DNA of 64,000 nt from OLB7 sp966250335 (GTDB lineage Bacteria > Bacteroidota > Ignavibacteria > OLB7): assembly GCA_966250335.1 (NCBI GenBank), contig CBINGZ010000006.1:62001-126000 (forward strand), written 5' to 3'. Each line of letters starts with the position of its first letter. Within the stretch, counting starts at the first letter, position 1. The position numbers were made by a program, and so were the translations under genes. The notes under the pieces were generated by a model. The model saw nothing but the letters and a program-made list of their open reading frames with translations, ran no database searches and was not told the DNA's origin. Positions 1 through 11,000 of this stretch are shown in pieces.

Positions 1-1596
1 GGAGGCGGCGTCGCCGGGCTGCTGGCGGCCTGGAAGCTTGTATCGGAGGGAGTGAAGGTGACGGTGCTGGAGGCCGGACCGCGCCTCGACCGGGCCAGGG
101 CGATGGAACATTTCCGACAGGCCGTGGCCAAGACCCCGGACGCCCCCTATCCCGCCGCCTCGCACGCCCCCTTTCCAAGCGTGCTCAGCCTGAAGGAGGG
201 CTACTACGTACAGAAGGGGCCCGATATCTTCGGCAGCACCTACGTCCGCTATCTCGGCGGGACCACGCTCCACTGGCTCGGCAGCACCATGCGGTTCCTT
301 CCGAACGATTTCAGGCTCGCTTCGCTCCACGGCGTGGGGGTCGACTGGCCCATATCGTACGGCGATCTTGAACCGTGGTACCGAAGAGCCGAGGAGGAGA
401 TGGGGGTCTCGGGAGATAATGCCGACGACCTCGGCTCCCCCCGTCACTCCGGCTATCCTCTCCCCCCCATCAGACAATCGTATCTCGATACGAAGGTGGC
501 GGCGGCGATCGCCCCGCTCAGCTACCGTGTCCGCTCGACCCCGCAGGCCCGGAACTCCGTGGAGCACGACGGCCGGCGCCCCTGCTGCGGCAACAGCATC
601 TGCGTGCCGATCTGTCCGATCCAGGCGAAGTACGATGCAACGGTGCATGCGGCGAAGATCGAGAAGGCGGGCGGGTATATCGTAGAGAGTGCGGTGGCGC
701 ACAAGGTGGAGGTGGGACCGGACGGACGGATCACCGGCATCCGTTTCCTGCGGCCCGATCATACGGAGGACCGGATCGAGGGACGGGTCTACGTGATCGC
801 CGCGCACGCGATCGAGACGCCGAAGCTGCTGCTTCACTCCCGCACCGACGTTCTGCCGAACGGCGTCGCCAACTCCAGCGGAGAGATGGGTCGCAATCTG
901 ATGGACCACCCGGTCAGGCTGAGCTGGGCGCTGGTGAAGGAACCGCTCTATCCGTATCGCGGTCCGCTCGAAACATCGGGGATCGAGGAATTCCGCGACG
1001 GCGACTTCCGCGGGAAATGGGGGGCGTTCCGCATACCGATCGGCAACGACGGCTGGACGTGGCCCGGCGGCGACCCCGCGACGATCGCCACGGCGCTGAT
1101 CGATCAGGGGGTGATGGGAGAGGAACTCCGCCGCCAGGTCGACGACAGGATCTCGCGCCAGCTACGGCTTGCCAGCCTCACCGAACAGCTTCCCGATCCC
1201 GAGAACCGGATCGTCCCATCGAATGATCTGATCGACACGCTCGGTATCCCGCGACCGGAGATCCATTATCGTCTGGACGAATACACCAGCCGGGCTCTGG
1301 AGGAATCGTACAAGGTGCAGATGGAGGTCTTCAAGGCGCTCGACGCCGTCGAGACGCATACGGACAAGGGGTTCTACGGCGCGGGGCATATCATGGGAAC
1401 ATATCGTATGGGGACCGATCCGAAAACATCGGTCGTCGATCCGGATCTCCGTTCGCACGATCATCCCAATCTCTTCCTTCTCGGAAGCGGCGTCTTCCCC
1501 ACCGGCGGCACGGCGAACCCGACGCTGACGATCGCGGCGCTCTCGCTCCGTGCGGCAGAGAAGATCACGGGAGAGTTGAAGCGATCGGTTCTGTAG
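1..1596 (+). CDS. GMC-family FAD-dependent oxidoreductase (5' end outside window)
   Basis: The frame is open from base 1 and begins inside the FAD-binding fold: the first codons read GGGVAGLLAAWKLVSEG, the glycine-rich turn and helix of a Rossmann motif, followed by the acidic end of strand 2 (VLEAG). Only a short N-terminus is missing; 531 residues are visible. A CCGNSICVPICPIQAKYD segment near residue 195 is typical of the gluconate 2-dehydrogenase / fructose and sorbitol dehydrogenase large-subunit branch of GMC enzymes. The C-terminal GMC signature is present, with the conserved histidine in GHIMGTYRMG and the NPTLTIAALSLRAAEKI end that closes over the flavin. The protein probably oxidises a sugar or polyol and passes electrons to a quinone or cytochrome. 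Substrate cannot be read from sequence. The stop codon lies at the edge of a palindromic repeat cluster. Confidence 0.9.
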   Translation, partial: GGGVAGLLAAWKLVSEGVKVTVLEAGPRLDRARAMEHFRQAVAKTPDAPYPAASHAPFPSVLSLKEGYYVQKGPDIFGSTYVRYLGGTTLHWLGSTMRFLPNDFRLASLHGVGVDWPISYGDLEPWYRRAEEEMGVSGDNADDLGSPRHSGYPLPPIRQSYLDTKVAAAIAPLSYRVRSTPQARNSVEHDGRRPCCGNSICVPICPIQAKYDATVHAAKIEKAGGYIVESAVAHKVEVGPDGRITGIRFLRPDHTEDRIEGRVYVIAAHAIETPKLLLHSRTDVLPNGVANSSGEMGRNLMDHPVRLSWALVKEPLYPYRGPLETSGIEEFRDGDFRGKWGAFRIPIGNDGWTWPGGDPATIATALIDQGVMGEELRRQVDDRISRQLRLASLTEQLPDPENRIVPSNDLIDTLGIPRPEIHYRLDEYTSRALEESYKVQMEVFKALDAVETHTDKGFYGAGHIMGTYRMGTDPKTSVVDPDLRSHDHPNLFLLGSGVFPTGGTANPTLTIAALSLRAAEKITGELKRSVL

Positions 1597-1599
1597 GCC

Positions 1600-1790
1600 A
1601 TTCCCCCTCTTCAAGCGCCGTAGGCGCGAACCATACGTAGCGGCAATTCCCCAATAATCTTCAGCCCGTAGATGCGCCCGGCCTTCCTCTTCACGGAAGA
1701 GAAGACCGGTACGCGCCTACGGCGCTGAAAGAATGTTGGGATGGCTCGTGGCTACGTATCGGTGCTCCCTACGGGAGCCCATGAGTGATT
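1600..1790. repeat. Palindromic repeat cluster, copy 1
   Basis: This stretch contains related palindromic cores. AGCGCCGTAGGCGCG near 1614-1628 is answered by its inverted copy CGCGCCTACGGCGCT near 1714-1728. Closer to the right end a GCTCCCTACGGGAGC palindrome follows a GGCTACGTATCGGT stretch. The same sentence-like order (GGCTCGTGGCTAC..ATCGGTGCTCCC..GGGAGCC) recurs at about 34765-34800 and, in inverted orientation, at 40540-40690. No transposase is nearby. I read this as a short dispersed non-coding element, not a gene. Confidence 0.8.
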
Positions 1791-1842
1791 GCGCCGGCGC
1801 AGGATGGCAGGTCTTATCACTCGAACCAATCGCAAAACGAGA

Positions 1843-2183
1843 TTATCCGTCACCGCCCCTCAACGCCGACACCATCCAGCAATGGGTAATCAGAATATCC
1901 TCCGGATCATAATTCTGAAACATCTCGTCGAGATATACCATCGACGGGAGCGTTTCATGCTGTCGTTCGGGGAGTTCCAGAAGGAAGGAAGATCGTCCCG
2001 CCGCGAATACCTCAGATAGTTTTCAAGATGACGAGCACATTGCGCCAGCTTATGCTCGAACCAGACGGGATCGAGCCTCATTGTTCCGGTGACATGTCTC
2101 TGCAACAGATAATTCAGTCGGTTGCTCCCCGGGAGCACCGAGATCGCGCGTTGAAGCGCAGCCTTCAGAATCCAGTTCGGCAT
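1843..2183 (-). pseudogene. Decayed SAM-dependent methyltransferase fragment
   Basis: Read on the minus strand from the ATG at 2183, the first 65 or so residues (MPNWILKAALQRAISVLP, then LNYLLQRHVTGTMRL and ARHLENYLRY) resemble the N-terminal helices of a class I methyltransferase family. After about 1985 that frame turns into low-quality sequence. A different frame continues with plausible protein (FLLELPERQHETLP, then MVYLDEMFQNYDPEDILI) up to the stop at 1843. The SAM-binding glycine motif expected between these pieces is absent, so both a frameshift and an internal deletion are likely. Family assignment rests on remembered sequence resemblance and is tentative. Confidence 0.45.
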
Positions 2184-2421
2184 GGTAGCGATCCGGTCAG
2201 GGTGAAATGGATCGTATGATGATGTCAATCTTTCGTTATGCATCGGGTTGCGGTCGGCGCCTCGTAATTATCGCGCCGGGGCCATCTCATCAAAACGTGG
2301 CGCATGGTAGCGGTTCGTGCGGGCGACTTCAGCCCAAAAAGATTTTCCCCGGAGGGGAATCGGATATGCCTTGCAGGCAGGAAGGCCGTGAAACGAAGAA
2401 GGCCGGCGCTCGTTGCCGACC

Positions 2422-2452
2422 TTGCTCTTCCCGGTGCGATATGCTACCTTCC
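2422..2452 (+). promoter_or_regulatory. Predicted Bacteroidota-type promoter for the lipoprotein
   Basis: TTGC at 2422-2425, a 19-nt spacer and TACCTTCC at 2445-2452 match the -33/-7 layout seen elsewhere in the window. The lipoprotein start lies about 40 nt downstream. Confidence 0.45.
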
Positions 2453-2493
2453 CACGTGAACGATCCTCCTCATTACTTCACTCCTTGATCACT

Positions 2494-3066
2494 ATGAGAC
2501 AGTTACTCTTCGGCGCCTCCATTCTCGCGGCCGTGGCCCTCGTCTCCTGCGGCGAGTCCGATTCGAACGCCGGCTCGGCGTCCACGGACACCGCCGCGGT
2601 GAGCGCATCCGTAACCCCGCCCACGGTCCCGGCGGCGGCAACGACCGTCGACACGGGAAGATCGACGTCGACGACCGTCGACCTGAAAGCAACGGTCGCG
2701 ACACCCGCCTCCGGACTCAACCCGCCGCACGGACAACCGGGGCATCGCTGCGATATCGACGTCGGCGCCCCCCTGAACTCCCCTCCACGATCGACGACTC
2801 CTTCCGCGCCCTCGGCACAGTCGATGCCGACAGGATCGCAATCGGTGCCGATCCAGGTACAGTCGACGCCGGCCGGCAAGGATGGGTTCACATCCCGTCC
2901 GGCCACGGTCGAGGTGAAGTCGCTCCCCACCGGAAGCGGCGCGACCGCCCCGGCGCCGACGGGAAGCGCGCCGAAGGGAAGCGGGAACATGTCGGGGAAG
3001 ATCAACCCGCCCCACGGCCAGCCGGGGCACGATTGCAGCGTTGCGGTCGGGCAGCCGCTCCCCTAG
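2494..3066 (+). CDS. Lipoprotein with duplicated NPPHGQPGH-Cys motif
   Basis: The 190-residue protein starts with a lipoprotein signal (MRQLLFGASILAAVALVSC; lipobox LVS-C with Cys19), which is why the ATG at 2494 is chosen over the longer open frame. The rest is low-complexity Thr/Ser/Pro/Val sequence, except for two copies of one motif: NPPHGQPGHRCDIDVGAPL at about 76-94 and NPPHGQPGHDCSVAVGQPL at about 171-189, the second forming the C-terminus. The spaced histidines and cysteine look suited to metal or haem binding, but no function is established that I can name. It is expected to be anchored in the outer membrane facing the periplasm or surface. Its stop codon overlaps that of the convergent fibronectin gene through a shared CTAG. 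Confidence 0.85.
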   Translation: MRQLLFGASILAAVALVSCGESDSNAGSASTDTAAVSASVTPPTVPAAATTVDTGRSTSTTVDLKATVATPASGLNPPHGQPGHRCDIDVGAPLNSPPRSTTPSAPSAQSMPTGSQSVPIQVQSTPAGKDGFTSRPATVEVKSLPTGSGATAPAPTGSAPKGSGNMSGKINPPHGQPGHDCSVAVGQPLP

Positions 3067-5081
3067 CGCCCTCCCCGATAGAGAGCCGTCGTTTTCGGGC
3101 TCAGACGCCATTCGGCGTCGCGGGACTGGACCGCATACTCGTACTCCTCCGTCGGCTCCGTGTACCAGTCCCGGAACTCCCGTTCGTCCGGCCCCGGCTG
3201 GGCGAGATCGGCCCTGGCGCCCGTCTTCATATCGCGTCGCGTAACGAGGTAACCCGCCGGGTTTCCGTCGGCGGGCTCCCACGCGATCAGAAGGTATCCC
3301 TCCTCCCTCGTGACCCGCACCGACTTCGGCGCCCGGGGCGCCGTATCGTTCCTCCATGTCACCGGAACGGGTTTCGACGGAACGCTCAGGTTCCCTGAGG
3401 AGTCGACCGCGGCGACCGTGAAGAGATAGCTTCCGGCCGAATCGAGCGTCCCCGTGAACTCCGCCGCGATCGACTCGCCGACCTGCCGATACACGCCGCC
3501 GCTCCCGTCGGCACGACTGATCATATATCGCGCCACATCGCCCGACGCCTTCCGCGCCCAGCGGAGCGTCACCTTCCCCTCCCGTACCTCCACGTCGGTG
3601 ACGATCGGCGGCGACGGCGGGACGATATCGGGCATTCTCGCGGTGACCATGACCGACGGCGCCGACCTGTTGTAGCTCCTGTCGATCGCGGTGATCAGAT
3701 ATCCGTACCGTGTCGACGACACGGCCGGAAGGATGTCGGTGAAGGTCGTGCCGGTGATGATCGAGTCGACCAGCAGAAGACGGCTTTCGTAGGCATCATC
3801 GGAGGAGCGCTCGATCTGATAACCGAGCAGATCGGGTTCGAGCCCGGGGTTCCATCGCAGCATGATTCTTCCGGTATCCCCCCTTGCCGTGACCCCGGCG
3901 GGAGGCGCGGGAGGAGTATGGTCCGGCACGATAAAGGTCACGGTGTCGGAGTTCACGCTCTCGATCCCGTCGGGCCCGACCGCGCGGAGCGTATAACGAT
4001 ACTCGTTCCCCTCGACCACCGACGGATCGAGCCACTCGCCGGAGCGGGCGCGATCGGCCGTCAGCAGAGGAGCGACGGCGCGGAACTCTCCCCTTCCCGT
4101 CGTTGCATCGCCACGATAGACGCGCAGCCCGGTCACGCTCCCACGGTAGGGGAGCGCCCAGGTCACGCGCACGCCGGCGCCGAAGAGCGTCACCGCCACA
4201 TCGGTCGGCGGCGACGGAGCCCTGTCGTCTCGCGGCACGATCTCCACGACCATGCTCGGCTCGCTCTCGATCCCGAAGGCGTTCACCGCGCGAACATGAT
4301 AGTAGAAGGGAACGCCGTTCTCCAGAAACCTGTCGGTGAACTCCTGGACGTTCACGGTGTCTCGTCCGCTCCCGCCCGTAAAGGCGGGGAGCAGCGCCGC
4401 GGTGTTGACCTGCTCGAAGGGGCCGTTGATCTTCGCGGCACGATAGACATTCCAGGTGATCGCCTCCCCGCTTCGCAACGCGGCAGGATCACGCACCCAG
4501 CGAAGAAGAGCGCTCCCGTTCCCCGGGGTTCCTCCCACTCCGTTGACGGGGGGAACCGTCCCGACGGCCGCTCCGACCGGAACCGAGACCGCATGTTCCC
4601 GTTCGGCCCCGGCGACCAGAGCGCTGATCCGGTATTCGGCCTCGACGCCGGGGGGAGCGGAGGAGTCGACGAACATCTCCCCCAGCAGCAGGCCGAACTC
4701 CGGGTTGACGACGCAGATCGCCTCGAAGAACCCGTCGGCGCCCCCCGTCAGGAGACGGTCGTAGTCGGCCCGCGTCAGATCACGCGGGGGCTCGGCGGCG
4801 CCGAAGAGGCTCAGGTAGAGATCGGTCTTGTAGCCGGCGACGGCCTCGATCTCCCGTTGCGCCAGCGCCCGCCGCAGCGGCGCGGAGGTGACTCTGGTCC
4901 ACGCGCCGCCGGGGGGGCGTCTGTCGACGTGATAACCTTCCACTCCGGCTGTCCGGAGCCCCTTCCACCGAAGATGCGTCCCCTGTTCCGACCTGAACGT
5001 GATCACCTGCGGCTGTGCCGAAGCGGCCGCACAGAAGGCGAACAGGATCGGAACGGAGAGGAATCGGATGAGCGCGTTCAT
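3063..5081 (-). CDS. Secreted fibronectin type III repeat protein
   Basis: The 672-residue protein has a signal peptide (MNALIRFLSVPILFAFCAAASAQ). An N-terminal region of about 280 residues includes one diverged fibronectin-like segment. At least four fibronectin type III domains follow, starting near residues 290, 390, 485 and 580. Each is introduced by a proline-rich PPSPP / PPAPP / APRAP linker and carries the usual core (LRWxxxxxxDLLGYxIERS and similar). No T9SS sorting domain is seen at the C-terminus, and no catalytic motif. It is the last gene of a three-gene minus-strand unit, 10 nt after the TANFOR giant, so it probably works with that protein at the cell surface as a structural or adhesive component. 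Confidence 0.85.
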   Translation of the reverse strand: MNALIRFLSVPILFAFCAAASAQPQVITFRSEQGTHLRWKGLRTAGVEGYHVDRRPPGGAWTRVTSAPLRRALAQREIEAVAGYKTDLYLSLFGAAEPPRDLTRADYDRLLTGGADGFFEAICVVNPEFGLLLGEMFVDSSAPPGVEAEYRISALVAGAEREHAVSVPVGAAVGTVPPVNGVGGTPGNGSALLRWVRDPAALRSGEAITWNVYRAAKINGPFEQVNTAALLPAFTGGSGRDTVNVQEFTDRFLENGVPFYYHVRAVNAFGIESEPSMVVEIVPRDDRAPSPPTDVAVTLFGAGVRVTWALPYRGSVTGLRVYRGDATTGRGEFRAVAPLLTADRARSGEWLDPSVVEGNEYRYTLRAVGPDGIESVNSDTVTFIVPDHTPPAPPAGVTARGDTGRIMLRWNPGLEPDLLGYQIERSSDDAYESRLLLVDSIITGTTFTDILPAVSSTRYGYLITAIDRSYNRSAPSVMVTARMPDIVPPSPPIVTDVEVREGKVTLRWARKASGDVARYMISRADGSGGVYRQVGESIAAEFTGTLDSAGSYLFTVAAVDSSGNLSVPSKPVPVTWRNDTAPRAPKSVRVTREEGYLLIAWEPADGNPAGYLVTRRDMKTGARADLAQPGPDEREFRDWYTEPTEEYEYAVQSRDAEWRLSPKTTALYRGGR

Positions 5082-5091
5082 GATCCTTCCC

Positions 5092-8000
5092 CTAGATTGC
5101 CGTTGTATATCCTACTTCGATACTCTCATCCACGTCGAACCAGAGCACCGAGGCTGTTACCCGAAGCGTCCCCGTCAGCATCACGATCGACGGATCGGCC
5201 GTGGCCCGCGCGGCAAGCTCCACTGCGCCGGAGACGATGTCGAACATCCCCGCGGTGGTCTCCAGATTCAGATCCCACGTTCCGACGAACGCCAGCCGGG
5301 CGTCGCACGAACGAGTCGCGTTGAGATATTCAAGCCTGCCGTCGACGGAGACGTGCAGGTCGACCACCGCGGAAACGATGCCGAGCGGGAAGCTCCTGTT
5401 CAGATCGTACCACATCGTCCCCTCCATCTTCACATGTTCCGATGTAACGTCCAGCACCGCTTCCGCCTTCACCTGCTTCAGCACCGAGCCCTCGATCTTC
5501 TCGCTCCTCACACTGCTTTTTCCGCCGCCGTAGAGGAAGTTGATCCTGCCGTTGAAGTAGAAGGCCCCCCCTTCGGCGTCCGGCAGTCCGATGAACATCC
5601 TGACGAAGCCCTCCAGTCTCGGGTCATCGCTCCAGTGGAGGGTAAGCTCTCCCTCGCCGAACATGTTCTCCTCCTGTTTCAGCAGCCACGCCTTGCCGTT
5701 GAGGGTGAAGTAGGAGTCGGTGAGGATCATCGTCATCCGTCCGGCAAAGAGCTCGCCGGAGGGGAAGTTGCCGATCCCGACGATCGCCTTGAAGGAGAGG
5801 GCGCCGGAGTTCCGCGGCGCTCCCTGCCGTTCCCCGACGGGAGGGTCGTAGTTCCAGCCCACGCCGCCGCCGAGTTCCAGCAGCGAGAGCCCCGTGCTCC
5901 CGAGCGCGACGGCCGTCCCGACCGACATCTCCACGTACCAGTAGGTGAAGTTCTTCTTCTCGTCGATCGCCTGGGTGCCGGCGATGAAGGTTCCCCTGAT
6001 CCCCTTCTCCAGCACCTTTCCGATCCCGATGTCGAAGCTTCCCCTGAACTGATTGCCGCTGTAGGCAAGCTCGCCGACGAACTTCACGGGGCTGCTCTCG
6101 AACTCGATCTTCACCTCGTCCAGCGTCACCGTGATCTCCGGGCCGGGCGCTATCGAGATCGTCCCCTGCAGCTTGTCGACGGCGATGGCGGGGAGCGAGA
6201 ATCCTCCCTTCATCGTCAGACCGTACTCCCCTCCCATTGCGATAAACTCAAGCCGTTTCAGTTCTATCGTCATCCGATTGTTGAAGGTGATCGATCTGTT
6301 CAGATCGAACGCCCCCCTGATCTCCCCCTTCGACGTCAGGATGAAATCCTCGATCCCGATCTCGCCGAACCGGGTGCTCGAGATGCGGGCGTCGATGCTG
6401 AGCGTCCCGACCGACTCCGCCTCGTCCCACGTGATGCCGGTTCCATCCAGCAGCGAGAAGACGGTCTGAAGGCGGGGGAGCGCGACAGGTTCGTCGGCGC
6501 TCACCTTCGCCGTCCAGAGATCCTCCGCCCTGCCGACCGTGACCCGGATCTTCCCTTCCATCGGAGCGGGAAGCGATATGTTTCCGGTAAACTCTCCACC
6601 GCTCAATCTGCTGTCGGCGAACGTCAGGCTGATCCTGTCGGCCTGGAACTGGTAGCCGGCATAGCCGATCGAGAAGAACGCCCCATCGAGCGCCACGCTC
6701 CCCGCCACTCCCTCTCCCTTCCCTATCCTGAAATCGCTGACCTTGAGAGCGCTCGGGGCCCCCTCGCGGCCGTTGAAAACGGGGGGAAGCTCCAGCGCCG
6801 CCTCGCGGATCACGATCCCCTGGAAATCGTCGGCCAGCCCCTTGTCGCTGACGCCGGGGTGCATGTCGAGGGCGAACGACGTCCCCTCCTTCAGTGTGAA
6901 CTTCGCGATCGAGATCTGAGGGAGGGATGCGACCTCGCCGTAGAACTCTCCGCGCGTGTTCATCTCGGCCGTGAACGCCACGGGTCGTTCCAGCTTCGCG
7001 TGCCCGACCGAGCCGCCGATACCCGCTCCCGACCCGGCACGTATCGTGAGGGACTCCAGCGATATCGCGAAGCCGAAGAGATCGATCGTGAAGGGAGTTC
7101 CTTCCGGAGCCCATGTGACGCTCCCCTTCAGAGCGGTCGGTATCTCATCTCCCGATACTTCTTCCAGTTCCACGTCGCTGATCGTGACGGTGATCCCCTT
7201 CAGCTCGCGGATGAATCTCCCCGGCGCGTCGACCTCGATCCTCCCCGTGCCGCTCCCCGCCTCCCCCGGCACGATCGGCTCCTCGGGGATGATGACGAAG
7301 GGATCGCCGGGGGAGCCGATCCTGAACTTCTCCACCTTCGTGGAGTTGTAGGCGCCGTCGACGCTCGGGGGACGGCAGACCTTTTCGTACTTTGTATCGC
7401 AACGGGAGGTGAGGGTGAGTTCCCCCTTTTCGGGAGGATCGAGAATGACCGTTCTGCCGATTCCGAAGAGCGCGGTTTCGACCGATGCCGGCTCGACGGC
7501 AAACCCTCTCTTCGGCTCGAAGAAGACCTCCTCGCCGTTCACCGAATCGCCGTGGTAGTCGTGGAACCCGGCAACGGCGAAGAGTTCGGCCTCGTAGGCG
7601 CTGTCGGTTCCCTCCGGCATCCCCTCAAGGACCGTCGCCGCCGTCGCCCCTCCCCAGACCTCCTTCGCGGCATCCCAGGCGACGGTCGGCGCCCCGGAGG
7701 TGAAGCGGAGGGATTTGAGATGGAGCGGGGAGATCGCGGCGATCTCCTTCACCTTGCAATCCTTCCCCCGTTTCCACTTCGCCTCGATCCTGAACCGGGC
7801 GAACCCCCTGCCGTAGTTGAACTCCGCCTTCGCGTAGCCGTCGGCGTCGGTGGTCTTCGTCACCGTCGCGGCCGAACCGTCGAAGCCGTACTCCGTGGCC
7901 TCTCCCTCCACCAGGGTCACGGTGAACTCCACCTTCTCGCCGGGACGTCCCTTATGGTCTCCCTTGACCACACGGGCGCGGAGGGTGTCGGTTCGTCCGG

Positions 8001-11000
8001 GGCTTCCGACGAGCGAGTCGGGGGTCTCGATCAGCACGCCGGGCGCCACCTCCGGCTTGAAGAGTCGCTCCACCGGGGTGTCGGTCGCGATCCCCCCCGC
8101 GAAGTATTTCGTCTTCACCTCCCCCTTCCTGGTGCAATCGGGATCAGGCACGTCGATCGTCTTCCAGAGAACGTTGCGATAGCCCGCGCCGTTGACGTAG
8201 GCCCCTTCACCGGACCATGTATAGGTCACAAGGTCGGCGATCGAGTACGGGGTCGGCAGGGGCGGCGGACAGATGGGATTGCCGCTGACGCAGATGTGCG
8301 TGATGACGTCGGCATCTCCTCCGGAGGCGATCAGGCGCACCACGTCGTCGGTGAGGATCGGGGCGTCGCCGGGGATCACGGGCCACTCCGGCCAGAGCGG
8401 TTCTCCCTTCCCGTAGATGAGGGCGATTGTCCTCGGCTCCGTCATTTCGAGGCTCGGATCGGTCGGAACGATATCGGGTGTCGGCATGACGGGGATCTCC
8501 GGGTTGCAGAGTCCCTTCTTCTCGATCGGCTTCACCGATCCGGTCGGGTAGATGCTCGCCAGCGACGGAATGCGTGAGCCGCCGTAGGTCAGGGGGAGCG
8601 TAAGCTCCTTCCTGTCGTCGTCGCTCCGGAACCCGTCCAGCACCGCGTCATCCGCCGTGACCGTGAGCGACGGGATCAGTCTGATATGATTGAACTCGTG
8701 CAGCAGGAAGGCGCGCAACGCATCCCGCGCATCGTTCACGCTCCTCTCCGCCGCCGTCACCGTATCCTTCGCCGCTCCGATATGTTCGTCCCGCCGCTTC
8801 AGCGCCGCGGCGATCTCGGCCTCGGCTTTCTTCATGACCGCCTCGGCCTCCGCGATCCGCTTCTCCACCTCCTTCCTCTCGGCGTCCTTCCCCACCACCC
8901 CTTCATCGGCGTTCACGTCGTCCTCGATCTTCTCGCGGAACATATCTCGCGCCGCGTTACATTTCTCGATCTCGTCGCCCGCCTTCTCCAGCACCATGCG
9001 CCAGTAGTTGAGGCCTGTGAGAAGTTCCTCCATCTCCTGGTTCGCCCTGATCAGCTCATCCTGCTCCGCGCGGAACTCCCCCTGTTTCCTCAGGAGATCC
9101 TTTGATCGTTCCGCGAGAGATTTCTCGGCGGCCGTCACGCGGCTCCCGGCCGCATCGAAGCTCTCGGCGGCGCTCGCAGCTCCCGACTCAAGCCCCGCGA
9201 TCGCGCTCTTCTTCGCCGCCACCGCGCTCTTCTTCGCGGCAACGTCGGACGCGGCGCCGGACTCGCTCCTGATATTGCTCCGGGCGACGGCCCTGGTGTA
9301 TCCGTTCTGGGCACGCGCCAGATCATCCTCCAGCTCCTGCAGCTCGCGGCGTCCCTTCTGAAGATCGGCAAGCCGGGAGGTCAGCGTGTTCTTCGCCTTC
9401 TGGCGCGCCCCCTCCTCGTAGTCGAGCTGGGCGCGCAGATCGAGGAGATCGACGTCGAACTTCTTCAGCTCCTCCTCCAGCGCCTCGACCCGCTTGCGGA
9501 TCTCGTCGATCCGGGCGGCGAGTGCCGCGCTGTCGGCGGCCGCCCTCTTCAGATACTCCTCCGCCTTCGCCTGATGTTCCCTGTTCCGATCGAGGATATC
9601 GAGCAGCCGGTTGCGGACGTCGTTGTACTCCAGTGTCTTCTCGTTCTTCAGCGACGCCAGTTCACGTTCGAGCGTCTTCGCTTCCTCGCGAAGCCGTTCC
9701 AGCCTGTACGCGGCCTTCCTCGACGTCGTCAGTTCTCTCGCAACTCGATCCAGTTCTCTGACGAGGCGCCCCTGCAGGCCGGCCCTGAATTCGCGGGCGG
9801 CGACAACACCTCGTTCCGCGATCATCACCGAATCCTTCAGCCGCTCGAACCTGGAGGTATCGGAGATGATCTCTTCAAGAGGCGGGGGGATATAGTAGAC
9901 CAGAGCTCCCTCGGCCTTCTTGTTCCCCTCGGCCATCCGGCCCCTCTTTTCGGTCAGCTCCTTCAGCTTCTCCTCCAGCTCCTTCCTCTCCGTTTCCAGC
10001 CTCTTCATCGCGGCGACCGCATCCTCCATCAGATCGGCGGGCTTCATGTCGATGATCTTCTTCAGCCGATCGAGCAGATCGCCGATCCCGCTCTTCTCCT
10101 CCTCCAGCTCGCTCCGCTCCCGCTCCAGCCGTTCCTTCACGTTGCCGAGGAGGAGGGTGTCGACGTCGATCCGGGCGATGGTGTCGCGCAGGAGATCGGC
10201 CGCCAGGTTCATGGCGTTGAACAGACTCTCATAGCGATGTTGTTCGGCCAGATAGCTCTCACGCTTCTGTTCCAGATCGGTCTCGCGAATCTTGACCATC
10301 TCCTGATATTCCTTCTCCAGCGTGCCGACCTTCTCGTAGCGCTCCGCGGCGCTCTTCAGCAGAGCCGTCCGCTCGGTCTCCAGTCTCCCGATCGATGAAC
10401 CGTAGTCGCGCAGGGCGGCCTCGTAGGCATCGCTTTTCCTTTCAACGGTTCGCGCGGCCGCACCGATGGCTCCCTCCTTGGCGGAGAGAAGACCGCGTGC
10501 CGTCGCCATATCGACCAGAAGTGCAGGGCTCAACTTGTAGGAGGAGGCGAGGGCGGCATCGAGCGCGCGATCGTACGCGGCGGCGGCGGCAAGCAGGGAG
10601 GGGAGCTCGGCTTCGCAGGCGCTCTTGCGGGGAGGATCGGCGACGCCGGTGCAGGTCATCGTCTTCTTGACGGCGGCCATGCGGGTCCGGAAGAGGGTCA
10701 GCGCCGCAGCCCGCTCCAGGGGAACGGCGGTGGAGAGTCCATCCTCCCCCCCCTTGTCGATCGTCGTCATCTCGGCGCTCAATCCGGCCTGATGATGGGG
10801 CAGATAGAGGTTGATAAAGGAGACGGCGGCCATATCCCATGCGCGTCTCGCCTCGAAGTAGCTCCGACCGACGTGCGATCCGTAGAGAGCGGTCTGGGCG
10901 GCCGAGACTTTTTTCGCCTCGCTCTCGCCGCCCCGTTTCAGATCCTCGTAGTCGAGCGTGGCCGCGTCGAGTTCGGCGGCGGCCTTGTCGATCGCCGTTT

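Noticed and set aside
1600..1790. tRNA or small structured RNA gene
   Set aside because: No cloverleaf or TPsiC-type sequence can be formed; the palindromes match the dispersed repeat family.
4999..8577. A 1192-codon open frame on the plus strand
   Set aside because: It lies antisense to the TANFOR giant and fibronectin genes, is rich in Arg, His, Asp and Pro, and has no domain.
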